A stretch of DNA of 64,000 bases from Planctomycetales bacterium 71-10 (GCA_001898385.1 MKTT01000036.1:67870-131869), one strand, 5' to 3'. Positions 1 through 12,774 are shown, numbered from the stretch's first letter. Numbers and translations are program-made. Notes: generated from the letters alone by a model not told the origin.

Positions 1-1169
1 GCAAGATGGACCAGTTCCGCACGGTGCTGGAGTCCCCCTTCACGCGGCTGCGCGACATGATGTCGCCGCGGCTGGCGAGGATGCTCCCCCTGCTCCGGCC
101 CTGGCTCTCGCTGGACGGCGAGCTGAGGCGCTACTTCCGCGACCCCCGCGTCCGGCTGGCGATGACCTTCCAGTCGAAGTACCTGGGGATGTCGCCGTTC
201 AACTGCCCGAGCCTGTTCTCGATCCTGTCGTTCATCGAGTACGAGTACGGCGTCTTCCACCCGATCGGCGGCTGCGGGGCGGTGTCGGAGGCGATGGCGA
301 GGGCGGCCGAGGACCTGGGGGCGACGTTCTCGCTGGACGACCCGGTCGAGGAGATCCTGTTCCGGGGCCGGAAGGCGGTGGGAGTGCGGTCGCGGTCCGG
401 GGTCCACGAGTGCGACGCCCTGGTCATCAACGCCGACTTCGCCCGCGCCATGACGCGGCTGGTCCCCGACGCCCTGCGGCCCCGCTGGTCGGACCGGAAG
501 ATCGCCCGCAAGCGGTTCTCGTGCTCGACGTACATGCTGTACCTGGGGCTGGAAGGCCGCTGCGACGACCTGGCCCACCACACCATCTACCTGTCGCGCG
601 ACTACCTGGGGAACCTGGACGACATCGAGCGCCGGCACGTCCTCTCGGCCGACCCGTCGTTCTACGTCCAGAACGCGTGCGTCACCGACCCCTCGCTCGC
701 CCCGCCGGGCCAGAGCGCCCTGTACGTCCTGCTGCCGGTGACGCATCAACATGAGAACGTCGACTGGTCCCGCGAGGCCCCGGCCTTCCGCGAGCGGGCG
801 CTCGACCAGCTCGCCAAGGTGGGGCTCGGCGACGTGCGGTCGCGGATCGTCACCGAGCGTCAGGTGACGCCGGCGAACTGGGACGTCGACCACGAGATCC
901 ACCTGGGGGCCACGTTCAACCTGGCCCACAACCTGTCGCAGATGCTCTACCTCCGCCCGCGGAACCGCTTCGAGGGGCTGGAGTCGGTCTACCTCGTGGG
1001 CGGGGGGACGCACCCCGGGAGCGGGCTGCCGGTGATCTTCGAATCGGCCCGGATCACCTCGAAGCTGGTGGGGGCCGACCTGGGGACGGCGGTCCCGGTG
1101 GGCGAGGACGACGGGCTGCTGGCGCCGTCGAGGATCGAGGCCGGGATCCCGGAAGGAGTCGACCTGTGA
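1..1169 (+). CDS. phytoene-desaturase-family FAD oxidoreductase, C-terminal part (5' end outside window)
   Basis: This is the C-terminal part of a CrtI/CrtN/CrtP-type carotenoid desaturase or oxidase. The visible frame is open from the window edge and has no N-terminal FAD GxGxxG motif, so roughly the first 110-130 residues are missing. The motif VYLVGGGTHPGSGLPVIF near the end is the family's C-terminal FAD/substrate signature, and YEYGVFHPIGGCGAVSEA is the usual mid-protein stretch (family knowledge). Its TGA stop overlaps the GTG start of the next gene as GTGA. It is followed by a second family member, an acyltransferase and a glycosyltransferase, so it probably acts on the same carotenoid. 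Whether it desaturates or oxidises a terminal methyl group cannot be decided from sequence alone. Confidence 0.85.
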   Translation, partial: KMDQFRTVLESPFTRLRDMMSPRLARMLPLLRPWLSLDGELRRYFRDPRVRLAMTFQSKYLGMSPFNCPSLFSILSFIEYEYGVFHPIGGCGAVSEAMARAAEDLGATFSLDDPVEEILFRGRKAVGVRSRSGVHECDALVINADFARAMTRLVPDALRPRWSDRKIARKRFSCSTYMLYLGLEGRCDDLAHHTIYLSRDYLGNLDDIERRHVLSADPSFYVQNACVTDPSLAPPGQSALYVLLPVTHQHENVDWSREAPAFRERALDQLAKVGLGDVRSRIVTERQVTPANWDVDHEIHLGATFNLAHNLSQMLYLRPRNRFEGLESVYLVGGGTHPGSGLPVIFESARITSKLVGADLGTAVPVGEDDGLLAPSRIEAGIPEGVDL

Positions 1170-2710
1170 AGAAGTCGGGACGCGTGGGGGTGGTCGGGGG
1201 CGGGCTGGCGGGTCTGGCGTCGGCCTGCGTGCTGGGGGCGCGGGGGTATGACGTCGTCCTGTTCGACAAGAACCCATGGCTGGGGGGGAAGGCGGCGATC
1301 CTGTCGGAGGGGGGATGGCGGTTCGACATGGGGCCGACCATCCTGCTGATGCCCTCGGTCCTGGCGCGGATCTTCGCCGAGGCCGGCCGCGACATCAAGG
1401 ACGAGCTGGACCTGATCCCGCTCGACCCGCAGTGGCGGTCGTTCTTCGACGACGGCACGGTGCTGGACCTGCACGCCGACCGCGCGAGGATGGCCGAGGC
1501 GCTGGACGCCTTCGCAGGGCCGGAGGCCGGCGGGCAGTACGGGAAGTTCCTGGACTACTCGGAGCGGCTCGACGACATCTCGAAGCGGTTCTACTTCTGG
1601 AAGTCCATCGGCTCGGTCAAGGATATGTTCGACCCCTCGGCGACGTTCAACGTCGCGATGCTGGGGGACCTGCTGGCGATGCGGCCGTGGAGCACGGTGG
1701 GAAGGACGGTGCGCCGCTTCGTGAAGGACGACCGCGTGGCGCAGATGCTGGACCACTTCACGCAGTACGTCGGCTCGTCGCCCGACCTGTCGCCGGCCAT
1801 CCTCTGCGGGATCGCCCACATGCAGACGGGCGAGGGGGTCTGGTATCCCCGCGGCGGCACCCGCGCCGTGGCCGAGGCCCTGGCGAAGCTTGCGACCGAG
1901 GTGGGCGTCGAGCTGGTCCCCGACGCCGAGGTGACGTCGATCCGGACCGACGCCGCCGGCGCGGCCTCGGGCGTGACGCTGGCCGACGGCCGCGAGTTCC
2001 CGCTCGCCGCGGTCGTCTCCAACTCCGATGCGGTCCGCACCCATCGCGAGCTGCTGGCCGGCCGCCCGGCCGCGAAGGCGTTCGAGGGCCGTCGCAAGTA
2101 CGAGGCGGCCTGCTCCGGAGTGGTCATGTACCTGGGTCTGGACCGCCGCTACGAGCAGTTGCAGCACCACGACTTCGTCTTCTCCCGCGACCCGCACGAG
2201 GAGTTCGACTTCATCTATAATCGGGGCGAGCCCGCCCCCGACCCCACCTGCTACCTCTGCGCCACGGCCGGCACCGAGCCCGAGACCGCCCCTCCCGGCG
2301 GCGAGGCCCTGTACATCCTGGTCCACACGCCCTACCTCCGGCCGCATCACGACTGGAAGGCCCTGTACCCGTCCTACCGGAAGGTGATCCTCGACAAGCT
2401 GGCCCGCACCGCGGGCATGACCGACCTGGAGGATCACATCAAGCTCGAACGATGGCTGACGCCGCAGGACATCCACGACCGTTACCGCGTCCTGGACGGC
2501 GCCATCTACGGGCTGGCGAGCCACGGCCGGCTGAACGGGGCGTTCAAGCCGAGCAACCGGAGCCCGGACGTCCCGGGCCTGTACCTCACCGGGGGGGCCG
2601 CCCACCCGGGGCCGGGGATGCCGATGGTCCTGATGTCGGGCTGGATCGCGGCCGACGCCCTGGACTCCGACGGGGTCGTCGAGCGGGCCGCGGCGGGCGT
2701 CCGGGGATGA
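1166..2710 (+). CDS. phytoene-desaturase-family FAD oxidoreductase (CrtN/CrtP-like)
   Basis: This is a full-length (514 aa) carotenoid desaturase/oxidase of the CrtI/CrtN superfamily. Residues 7-43 hold the FAD-binding Rossmann motif VGVVGGGLAGLASA and the following acidic strand end LFDKNPWLGGKA. The C-terminal signature LYLTGGAAHPGPGMPMVL is intact. The GTG start overlaps the upstream TGA, and its own stop overlaps the next ATG, so translation is probably coupled along the operon. A second family paralogue with an acyltransferase and a GT2 enzyme resembles the staphyloxanthin-type C30 logic: desaturase, terminal oxidase, glycosyltransferase, acyltransferase. The substrate (C30 or C40) is inferred, not shown. 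Confidence 0.87.
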   Translation: MKKSGRVGVVGGGLAGLASACVLGARGYDVVLFDKNPWLGGKAAILSEGGWRFDMGPTILLMPSVLARIFAEAGRDIKDELDLIPLDPQWRSFFDDGTVLDLHADRARMAEALDAFAGPEAGGQYGKFLDYSERLDDISKRFYFWKSIGSVKDMFDPSATFNVAMLGDLLAMRPWSTVGRTVRRFVKDDRVAQMLDHFTQYVGSSPDLSPAILCGIAHMQTGEGVWYPRGGTRAVAEALAKLATEVGVELVPDAEVTSIRTDAAGAASGVTLADGREFPLAAVVSNSDAVRTHRELLAGRPAAKAFEGRRKYEAACSGVVMYLGLDRRYEQLQHHDFVFSRDPHEEFDFIYNRGEPAPDPTCYLCATAGTEPETAPPGGEALYILVHTPYLRPHHDWKALYPSYRKVILDKLARTAGMTDLEDHIKLERWLTPQDIHDRYRVLDGAIYGLASHGRLNGAFKPSNRSPDVPGLYLTGGAAHPGPGMPMVLMSGWIAADALDSDGVVERAAAGVRG

Positions 2711-3480
2711 CGCTCCCTCGGCGATCGGAGTGGTTCTTCCGCGGCTTCCGCAAGTACGCCCGGCGGTACGTCGCGAAGCACTTCCACGCCCTGCGGATCG
2801 ACCGCGACGGCCCTCCCGTCGCGCCGGCGGGGCCGCTGGTCGTGGCCATGAACCACGCCTCCTGGTGGGACCCGATGACGGCCGTCGTCCTGAGCGAGTC
2901 GCTGGGTTCCGGCCGGGCCCACTACGCGCCGATGGATGAACAGGGCTTGAACCAGTATCGCGTCCTCGAATGGCTGGGGATCTTCGGCGTCGAGCTGGAG
3001 ACGGCCCGCGGCGGCATCGCGTTCCTGAGGAGGGCGTCGGCCGTGCTAGCCCGCCCGGAATCCGTCCTGTGGATCACGCCGCAGGGCCGGTTCGTCGACG
3101 TCCGCGAGCGGCCGACGCGGTTCAAGGAGGGGCTGGGCCGATTGCTACGACGATCGGCCGGCGTCTCGGTGGTCCCACTGGCGATCGAATACCCGTTCTG
3201 GAACGACCGCCGGCCCGAGCTGCTGGTCCGCTTCGGCGCGGCGATCGCCGTGGAGGACGGGGCCTCGCGATCGGCCGAGGACTGGACCGGTCGCATCGAG
3301 GCCGCGCTGGAGGCGACCCAGGACGCGCTGGCCGAATCCGGCCGTTCGCGGGACGCCTCGCGGTTCGAGGTCCTGGTCGACGGCTCGGCCGGGGTCGGCG
3401 GCGTGTACGACCTGGGGCGTCGGCTGCGATCGGCGGTGCGGGGCGAGGCGTTCTCGAAGGAGCATCGGATCCGCACATGA
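2707..3480 (+). CDS. PlsC-type lysophospholipid/carotenoid acyltransferase
   Basis: This 257-residue protein belongs to the 1-acyl-glycerol-3-phosphate acyltransferase (PlsC) superfamily. The catalytic HX4D block is visible as NHASWWD near residue 44, and a second conserved block reads WITPQGRF about 75 residues later. The start was set at the ATG that overlaps the upstream stop (ATGA); the frame is open further upstream but lies wholly inside the desaturase gene. In this operon it most plausibly esterifies a glycosylated carotenoid, the role CrtO plays for staphyloxanthin, although it is a PlsC-type enzyme and may be a general glycerolipid acyltransferase. It overlaps the next gene by ATGA. 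Confidence 0.85.
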   Translation: MTLPRRSEWFFRGFRKYARRYVAKHFHALRIDRDGPPVAPAGPLVVAMNHASWWDPMTAVVLSESLGSGRAHYAPMDEQGLNQYRVLEWLGIFGVELETARGGIAFLRRASAVLARPESVLWITPQGRFVDVRERPTRFKEGLGRLLRRSAGVSVVPLAIEYPFWNDRRPELLVRFGAAIAVEDGASRSAEDWTGRIEAALEATQDALAESGRSRDASRFEVLVDGSAGVGGVYDLGRRLRSAVRGEAFSKEHRIRT

Positions 3481-4601
3481 CGACCCTCCTGATCGCCGTC
3501 CTGGCCCTGTCGCTCGCGCCGGCGATCCTGACCGCGATCAACCTCCGCGCCTACCGGCGGCTCCCGCCGGCGGGGGACGCCCCCGCGCTGCCGATTTCGG
3601 TCCTGATCCCGGCGCGGAACGAGGAGGCGGGCGTCGGCGAGGCGATTGCCTCGGTGCTGGCGAACCCCGGCATGCTGGAGGTGGTGGTGCTGGACGACGA
3701 TTCCGAGGACGGGACGGCCGAGGTCGTCCGGGCGATCGCCGCGGTGGACGACCGGGTGCGGCTGGTCTCCGGGGGGGGCGTGCCGTCGGGGTGGAACGGC
3801 AAGCAGCACGCCTGCTGGCGGCTGGCGAACGAGGCCCGCCACGACCTGTTCGTCTTCCTGGACGCCGACGTGCGTCTCGCCCCCGACGCCCTGCCGCGCA
3901 TGGCCCGGTTCCTGGAGGAGTCGCGGGCCGACCTGGCGAGCGGCATCCCGCGCCAGGAGACGGTCGTCCTGATGGAGCGGCTCCTGATCCCGCTGATCCA
4001 TTTCGTGCTGCTGGGGTTCATGCCGATCCCGAGCATGCGGCGGACGACGATCCCGTCGCTGTCGGCGGGGTGCGGGCAGTTGTTCGTCGCCCGCCGCGAG
4101 GGCTACTTCCGGGCGGGGGGCCACGCGGCGATCCGGGCGTCGCGGCACGACGGGATCAAGCTCCCGCGCGCCTTCCGCGCGGCCGGCCTCCGGGTCGACC
4201 TGTTCGACCCGACCGACGCGGCGACCTGTAGGATGTACCGCTCGGCCGGCGAGGTCTGGTCGGGCCTGTCCAAGAACGCGGGCGAGGCCCTGGCCGCGCC
4301 GGGGCTGATCGTCCCGATGTCGGCGATCCTCCTGGGCGGACAGGTCGCGCCGTTCCTCCTGGCGGTCGCGGCGATCCTCGGCCGGCCCCGGCCGTGGTCG
4401 ACGGCCGAGGCGGCGACGGTCGCGGTCGCGGTCCTCGCGGCCTGGCTCCCCCGGTTCGTGTCGGCCCTTCGGTTCCGACAGTCGTGGGCCGGGGCCCTGC
4501 TGCATCCGGCCGGCGTGGCCCTCCTGGTCGCCATACAGTGGTACGCCCTCGCCCGCAACGCCCTGGGCCGGCCGGGCCCCTGGAAAGGCCGAGCCGGGTG
4601 A
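3477..4601 (+). CDS. family 2 glycosyltransferase, membrane-bound (CrtQ-like)
   Basis: This 374-residue protein has an N-terminal membrane segment (residues 1-20), a GT-A catalytic domain and a C-terminal hydrophobic region of three or so segments. ISVLIPARNEE (around residue 40), VVVLDDDSEDGT and FVFLDADV provide the nucleotide-sugar and metal-binding acidic motifs of GT2 enzymes. The ATG start overlaps the preceding stop. Placed with two carotenoid desaturase paralogues and an acyltransferase, it is the likely enzyme that adds a sugar to a carotenoid carboxylate or hydroxyl, as CrtQ does. It ends the operon; the next gene is convergent, 39 bp away. Confidence 0.85.
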   Translation: MTTLLIAVLALSLAPAILTAINLRAYRRLPPAGDAPALPISVLIPARNEEAGVGEAIASVLANPGMLEVVVLDDDSEDGTAEVVRAIAAVDDRVRLVSGGGVPSGWNGKQHACWRLANEARHDLFVFLDADVRLAPDALPRMARFLEESRADLASGIPRQETVVLMERLLIPLIHFVLLGFMPIPSMRRTTIPSLSAGCGQLFVARREGYFRAGGHAAIRASRHDGIKLPRAFRAAGLRVDLFDPTDAATCRMYRSAGEVWSGLSKNAGEALAAPGLIVPMSAILLGGQVAPFLLAVAAILGRPRPWSTAEAATVAVAVLAAWLPRFVSALRFRQSWAGALLHPAGVALLVAIQWYALARNALGRPGPWKGRAG

Positions 4602-4640
4602 CGGGGCCCTCGACCCGCATCGCGCCCGACCCCGATCCGA

Positions 4641-6851
4641 TCACCGCGAGGGCGGGCGGAAGTCGGGCGTGACGTAGCTGTAGGCCGCGTACCGGATCTC
4701 GCTCCAGGCGAGTTCCGGGATGGGTCGGCCGGGGGAGAGGGGGCGTGGGACCGGGGCGAACGTCACGCGGACCCGGACGGCTTTGCGACCTTCGGTGAGG
4801 TCGCGCGGGATCAGGAATTCGTCGTCGCGGAACCGGCGGTTCGAGGTCTGCTCGATGTGCTGCGCCTCGCCCAATTCGGGGCCGGGGTTGGAGTAGACGC
4901 AGGTGTTCGACCCGGCCAGCGACCAGATCCCGGCGCGGCGCCATCGCGGCTCGCCTTCGGTCGCGTCGGCGACGTCCACCTCGGCGCGCTGGCCCGGATA
5001 GGCGTAGTCGAGCGTCCGGCGCAGGAGGACGCCGAGGTTCGAAGGGTCGACCGCCAGGGTGAATTCCGAGGCCCCCGCCGTGGTCCGCCCGCGCTCGGCG
5101 TGCGCCGGGAAGACCTCGCGGCCGTCGAGATGGTCGACGCCCCACTCGTAGCGCGAGACGATCTCGACGGGCGGCGAGGCCGCGGGCGAGCGGTATCCGT
5201 GGGCCCGCTCGCTCGCCTCGTCGCCGACGTCCAAAACGTCGGTCGGGACGAGGGACGCGGCGGGGAGGCCGTACCAGTAGGCGACGGTCTCGTAGTGCTC
5301 GGTCGACTCATTCGACCCGCCGTGCTCCAGGGTGATCCGGGCGTTGCGGCCGAATGGCATCAGGTCGGCCAGGAGGAAGCGGTAGGCCGATTCGACCTTG
5401 TCCTCCGGCGACGCGGCCGAGCGGGCGTCCTTCGCGCCGGCGGGATGCCCGGCGAACGGCAGGGTCATGTTCCGCCCGCCCCAGTAGTCGCCGCCGCCGC
5501 CCCATTCTTCGGTGCCGGTCCCCTGGGCCTGGGGCGTCCTGGAGTCGTCGAAGTAGAACCGCGGATCCCCTTCGAGCGTCCCCAGCACCGCGTTATGCGA
5601 GAAGATGAACGACGTCCCCACGAACGACCCCGACCAGTCGCCGCCCCCTTCGGCCGAGCGCGTGTCGAGCAGCGTCAGGTCCTCGCCGGGCGTGGGGGAG
5701 GGATGGTCGACGTACGAGGCGTGGAAATAGCCGACGTGGTTCGCCGGCCCCCGGTAGGGCTCGTGGCGGATCGCCCAGCGGACGCCGTCCGGCGGCCCGT
5801 CTCCCTCGGGGACGAGTTCGAACTTCGCGGAGGAGAAGAACGGCATGGGGAAGTAGCAGGCCAGGTGGACGCGGTCGGCGTCGTAGCGGACGCTCACGGG
5901 GAAGGCCCGCACCAGGTACTCCTTGTCCTCTCGGTTGTACAACGTCCCCGCGCCGAAGAAGAGGGCGACCGGCGCGTCGATCGAGGGATGCTCGCGGTCG
6001 TCCCACGTCACGCGCAACCGCGCGCGGCCGAACGCCGAGGCCGACGCCCTGGGGACGGACAACTCCAGGGCGCGGACCACTCCCGGCCCGTCGAGCGTCG
6101 CCAGCGCGAGTGCCCCCGGATGGTCACCGTCGGGGCGGGCCTCGCCGCGGCGCTCGCGCATCTCCGGACCGCCGAGGGGGGCCAGGTCGGTCCCGGATCG
6201 GTCGATCAGCTTCAGGACGGCCGGGTCCGGCGGCGATACGCCGTCCCACGGGGCGAGGTCCCGCGAGAGCCGCAGCCCGCGCGGGTAGAGGTGGTAGATG
6301 TAATAGCCCGTCCCGTAATGCGTCCGCCCGTAAGCCATGCGGAACGAGCGGTCGAACGCGACCGGCACCCACGAGAGGTCGGCCCCCTTCGTTTCGGCCC
6401 AAGTCCAGGCGAGCGGCCTCGGGAAGGCCGATTCGGGGAGGAAGACCGAGCCCGGTTTGGGATGCTCCGGTTCGGCCGTGCTGGTCTCGCGGACGACGTG
6501 CGCCGCGCCGTCGACCTCGTAGGTCCAGGGGCTGCCGTGCCAGTGGTTATAGCGAGCGAAGTACAGGACGCCACGCCCCTCGACGTCGAGCGAGACGTTG
6601 AAGTCGTCGCGCTCCTGGTAGAGGAAATGGCTGGCGTCGGCCCCTTCGTTCCCCCCGCGCCGGTCGTAAGTGCTCCGCATGTACGCCCGCACGCCGATCC
6701 GCTGCCGGGGCCACTGGTCCCATCGCAGATAGGCGTCGGCCCCCACCGGGATTTCCGGCGGCTCTTCCGCCCCGGTGCCCCCGACCCCGAGCACCGCCAG
6801 CCCCAGCGTCAGGGCGACCGCCGACCGACCCATGCGAGCGAAGACGTCCAC
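4641..6851 (-). CDS. DUF2961 / glycoside hydrolase family 172-like secreted protein
   Basis: This 736-residue protein has an N-terminal signal peptide (hydrophobic core ALTLGLAVLGVG ending near GTGAEE) and a DUF2961 domain. The family's signature stretch appears as GTGTEEWGGGGDYW around residues 445-458, and SKYEL-like jelly-roll regions follow. Characterised GH172 members act on difructose dianhydride or arabinofuranoside linkages (family knowledge); the substrate here is unknown. The GTG start is preferred because GAGGG lies about 8 nt upstream; an in-frame ATG six codons later is the alternative. The protein probably works outside the cytoplasm. It is convergent with the carotenoid operon and lies just downstream of a small membrane protein gene on the same strand. 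Confidence 0.85.
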   Translation of the reverse strand: MDVFARMGRSAVALTLGLAVLGVGGTGAEEPPEIPVGADAYLRWDQWPRQRIGVRAYMRSTYDRRGGNEGADASHFLYQERDDFNVSLDVEGRGVLYFARYNHWHGSPWTYEVDGAAHVVRETSTAEPEHPKPGSVFLPESAFPRPLAWTWAETKGADLSWVPVAFDRSFRMAYGRTHYGTGYYIYHLYPRGLRLSRDLAPWDGVSPPDPAVLKLIDRSGTDLAPLGGPEMRERRGEARPDGDHPGALALATLDGPGVVRALELSVPRASASAFGRARLRVTWDDREHPSIDAPVALFFGAGTLYNREDKEYLVRAFPVSVRYDADRVHLACYFPMPFFSSAKFELVPEGDGPPDGVRWAIRHEPYRGPANHVGYFHASYVDHPSPTPGEDLTLLDTRSAEGGGDWSGSFVGTSFIFSHNAVLGTLEGDPRFYFDDSRTPQAQGTGTEEWGGGGDYWGGRNMTLPFAGHPAGAKDARSAASPEDKVESAYRFLLADLMPFGRNARITLEHGGSNESTEHYETVAYWYGLPAASLVPTDVLDVGDEASERAHGYRSPAASPPVEIVSRYEWGVDHLDGREVFPAHAERGRTTAGASEFTLAVDPSNLGVLLRRTLDYAYPGQRAEVDVADATEGEPRWRRAGIWSLAGSNTCVYSNPGPELGEAQHIEQTSNRRFRDDEFLIPRDLTEGRKAVRVRVTFAPVPRPLSPGRPIPELAWSEIRYAAYSYVTPDFRPPSR

Positions 6852-6971
6852 GATCAGACCCTCACGCGGAGAAGGACGGGGGCCCGCCTCGGAAATCCGG
6901 CGCGGACACTATACGACCCGCCACGGGCCCGCGACAGCCTCGTCCGGCCGAACGAACAATCCGCCCGCCCC

Positions 6972-7388
6972 TCAGCCCATGTGGTGCAGGATCGCGTACA
7001 GCACCCCCGCGACGACGGCGGCGAGCGTCCACGCCTTGATCTGGGTCCCCAGCGCGGGGGGGAGGAGGTGCGGCTCGGCGTCGATCCGGATGCGATGCAC
7101 GACCGGGGCGCAAGCGTGGCGGCGGGACCGCAGGGCGAAGTCGGTGTGGCCGCAGTCCAGGCAGTGGTACTGGATCAGCAGCGCGGAGACGACGGCCGCG
7201 AAGGCCGTGGCGAAGAACAGGTAGAGGTTGCGGACTTCGAGCGAATAGCGGAACAGCGCCCAGACGCCCAGCAGCGCGACGACCGCCAGCAGCGGGTTCG
7301 CGACCAGTCGCTGCTGCTCCGCGAGCGCCAGGCGCTCGACCGGGGTCGCGTACGTCGCCGTGTCCAGGTCGGGATCGAAGACCGCCAT
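6972..7388 (-). CDS. small membrane protein with CxxC zinc-ribbon-like motif, unknown function
   Basis: I do not recognise this 138-residue protein. It has two hydrophobic stretches between about residues 30 and 65, a cysteine cluster YHCLDCGHTDF followed by RRHAC that could bind a metal, and a last hydrophobic helix at the C-terminus. The start was placed at ATG 7388 because a run of six Gs precedes it; the frame is open further upstream but would run through the metH promoter. It is divergent from metH and its start lies 28 bp from that promoter's -35 box. Confidence 0.6.
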   Translation of the reverse strand: MAVFDPDLDTATYATPVERLALAEQQRLVANPLLAVVALLGVWALFRYSLEVRNLYLFFATAFAAVVSALLIQYHCLDCGHTDFALRSRRHACAPVVHRIRIDAEPHLLPPALGTQIKAWTLAAVVAGVLYAILHHMG

Positions 7389-7415
7389 CACGCCCCCCCG
7401 CCGCTTCAAGTCTCC

Positions 7416-7445
7416 TTGACACCCCCGCGAACCGGCCGGGATAAT
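7416..7445 (+). promoter_or_regulatory. housekeeping-type promoter of metH
   Basis: TTGACA (7416-7421) and GATAAT (7440-7445) are separated by 18 bp, a near-consensus vegetative promoter in an otherwise very GC-rich region. It points to metH, whose start is 120 bp downstream. Confidence 0.65.
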
Positions 7446-7446
7446 T

Positions 7447-7466
7447 CTTACTCGCCTGCGAGTAAG
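7447..7466. promoter_or_regulatory. 20-bp perfect palindrome at the predicted metH transcription start (candidate operator)
   Basis: The arms CTTACTCGC (7447-7455) and GCGAGTAAG (7458-7466) are perfect inverted repeats around a CT centre. The palindrome begins one base after the -10 box, so it covers the expected start site, a position typical of repressor operators. A 5' mRNA hairpin is the other reading. Confidence 0.5.
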
Positions 7467-7564
7467 ATCGTCCGCCCCCGCCTTAGGGCACGCCCTCTCC
7501 GGGACCCTGCCGCACCCGCGACGTCTCCCCAAGGCCGCCCACTTCCGATCGGATCCCAATCATC

Positions 7565-11278
<3,714 letters not shown>

Positions 11279-11422
11279 GGCGAGTCGAGGCCGACGCGGC
11301 GGAATTCCGCGGATCACGCGCCCGCCGCGGCGGCCGATCGCCTAGAATTCATGATGCGAGCCCGGCGCGGGAGGCGCTCGGCGGATCCCCCGGGCTCGCC
11401 GATCCGCAAGGGCCCGACTCCG

Positions 11423-11953
11423 ATGACATCTTCACCTCTGCGCGCGGCGGCGCTGTCCGCCGCGGCCTTCGCGGCGCTCGCGGGGCTCTCGCGACTGGCC
11501 GTCTCCCAGGACGGGGCCGCTCCGGCCCCCGCGCCGCCCGGGGTCGGCCTCCTCGACCTGGCCGACGCCTCGACGATGTCGGGGATGCCGTATCCGGAGC
11601 ACGTCAAGCCGCAGGCCCACTACCCGCAGCAGCGGCGGAGCGTGGTCCACCACTACCCGTATCCGTACCCCGGCTACTACCACGGCGAGCGCGACGCCGG
11701 GTTCCGCGACCCCGAGGGCCGGGGCCGCTACGCCGAGTTCTACACGCCCGAGGACACGTCGACCCGGGGCCACGACCCGACGCAGGTCGCGAGCTTCGCC
11801 AAGTCAAACGGCGCGCCCGACCGCAACGAGCAGATCGCCGCGTACAACGCCGGGACGCAGCGGTACAACTCGATCCAGCGGAGCATCGACAGCTACGCCC
11901 GGCCGTACTGGGGCATGGGGTTCGGCGTCGGCGGCTTCGGCGGCTTCTGGTGA
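11423..11953 (+). CDS. secreted Tyr/Pro/Gly-rich protein, unknown function
   Basis: This 176-residue protein is not recognised. The chosen ATG gives a typical signal peptide with the core AAALSAAAFAALAGL. The mature part contains a YPYPYPGYYHGE stretch, is polar and aromatic-rich, and ends in the glycine-rich GMGFGVGGFGGFW. An in-frame ATG 72 bp upstream is possible but has no ribosome-binding site and would bury the signal peptide. It follows metH by about 140 bp and ends 8 bp from the convergent YHS-domain gene. The composition suggests an envelope or extracellular protein. Confidence 0.55.
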   Translation: MTSSPLRAAALSAAAFAALAGLSRLAVSQDGAAPAPAPPGVGLLDLADASTMSGMPYPEHVKPQAHYPQQRRSVVHHYPYPYPGYYHGERDAGFRDPEGRGRYAEFYTPEDTSTRGHDPTQVASFAKSNGAPDRNEQIAAYNAGTQRYNSIQRSIDSYARPYWGMGFGVGGFGGFW

Positions 11954-11961
11954 GCCAGCCG

Positions 11962-12774
11962 TCAGGGCTTCGCCCTCGGCTCGTCCACGTCCCCGGAGAA
12001 GGCATCGTCGTCCCCGCGCGGGCGCTTGGCCGGCGCGGACTTCTTCTTCTCGCCGGACTTCGGGGCGTCGGCCGTCGCGGCGGCGAGCTTCTTGAGGTAC
12101 TTGTCCGGCGACTCCAGGAACTCGTCCCGGCAGCCCGAGCAGCAGATCGGGTACGACTTGCCCTGATATGAGAGCGACATCGCCGCCGCGCCGCCGGTCA
12201 CGACGCACTTCGGCTTCTCGGCCCGGTTCGAGCCGGCGGCGAAGGTCTCGCCCTCCTTCGTCAGCCCGGTCTCCAGCACCTTCTTGAACGCCCCGGCGCG
12301 CGACGCCCGGCGCTCGGCGGTCAGGGTGTAACGGACGTAGTTGGCGTTGGCCCGGATCGCGATCCGCTCGGCGGGCTTCCCCTCGGGGACGTCCTTGCGG
12401 TCGAGCGTCAGCAGCTTGCCGGACCGGTCGAGCGTCCCCTCGTAGACGATCTCCCCCTTCCCCTCGGCGGGCTCGGCCGTGAGGACGTAGACCTTGCGGG
12501 CCTCGTCATAGGCGAGCCTGGCGGACTTCAGCGTCCTCGACTTCTCCATCGCGACCGACATCCCGGCCGGCTTGCCGTCGTCGAACGTCCAGGCCCAGGC
12601 GTGGGTCTCGGTCCACCCGCGCACGCGCTGGGCGGGGTCGTCCAGCGGCACCCCCTGCCCCTTCCAGCTCCCCACCAGGTATTCCAGCGGGGCGAACGGC
12701 GCGGGGATCTCGCGATCGTCGGCCAGGGCCGGGGCCGCAAGCAGGGCCAGGGCGAGCGTGAGGAGGGGTCGCAT
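11962..12774 (-). CDS. secreted protein with C-terminal YHS-type metal-binding domain
   Basis: The start at ATG 12774 gives a clear signal peptide with core LLTLALALLAAPALADD; the open frame upstream runs into palindromic repeats. Residues 25-190 resemble a small lipocalin-like or DUF1579-like fold (EYLVGSWKGQG), assigned weakly. Residues 205-245 form a YHS-like domain with cysteines in KCVVTGG and ICCSGCRDEF, a pattern seen in TRASH/YHS metal-binding proteins. A Lys-rich, then acidic tail ends the 270-residue protein. Metal sensing or delivery in the periplasm is plausible but not shown. Confidence 0.65.
   Translation of the reverse strand: MRPLLTLALALLAAPALADDREIPAPFAPLEYLVGSWKGQGVPLDDPAQRVRGWTETHAWAWTFDDGKPAGMSVAMEKSRTLKSARLAYDEARKVYVLTAEPAEGKGEIVYEGTLDRSGKLLTLDRKDVPEGKPAERIAIRANANYVRYTLTAERRASRAGAFKKVLETGLTKEGETFAAGSNRAEKPKCVVTGGAAAMSLSYQGKSYPICCSGCRDEFLESPDKYLKKLAAATADAPKSGEKKKSAPAKRPRGDDDAFSGDVDEPRAKP

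Noticed and set aside
7467-7564. Cobalamin or SAM riboswitch in the metH leader
   Set aside because: The leader is only about 100 nt, and I found no B12-box-like or SAM-box conserved elements.
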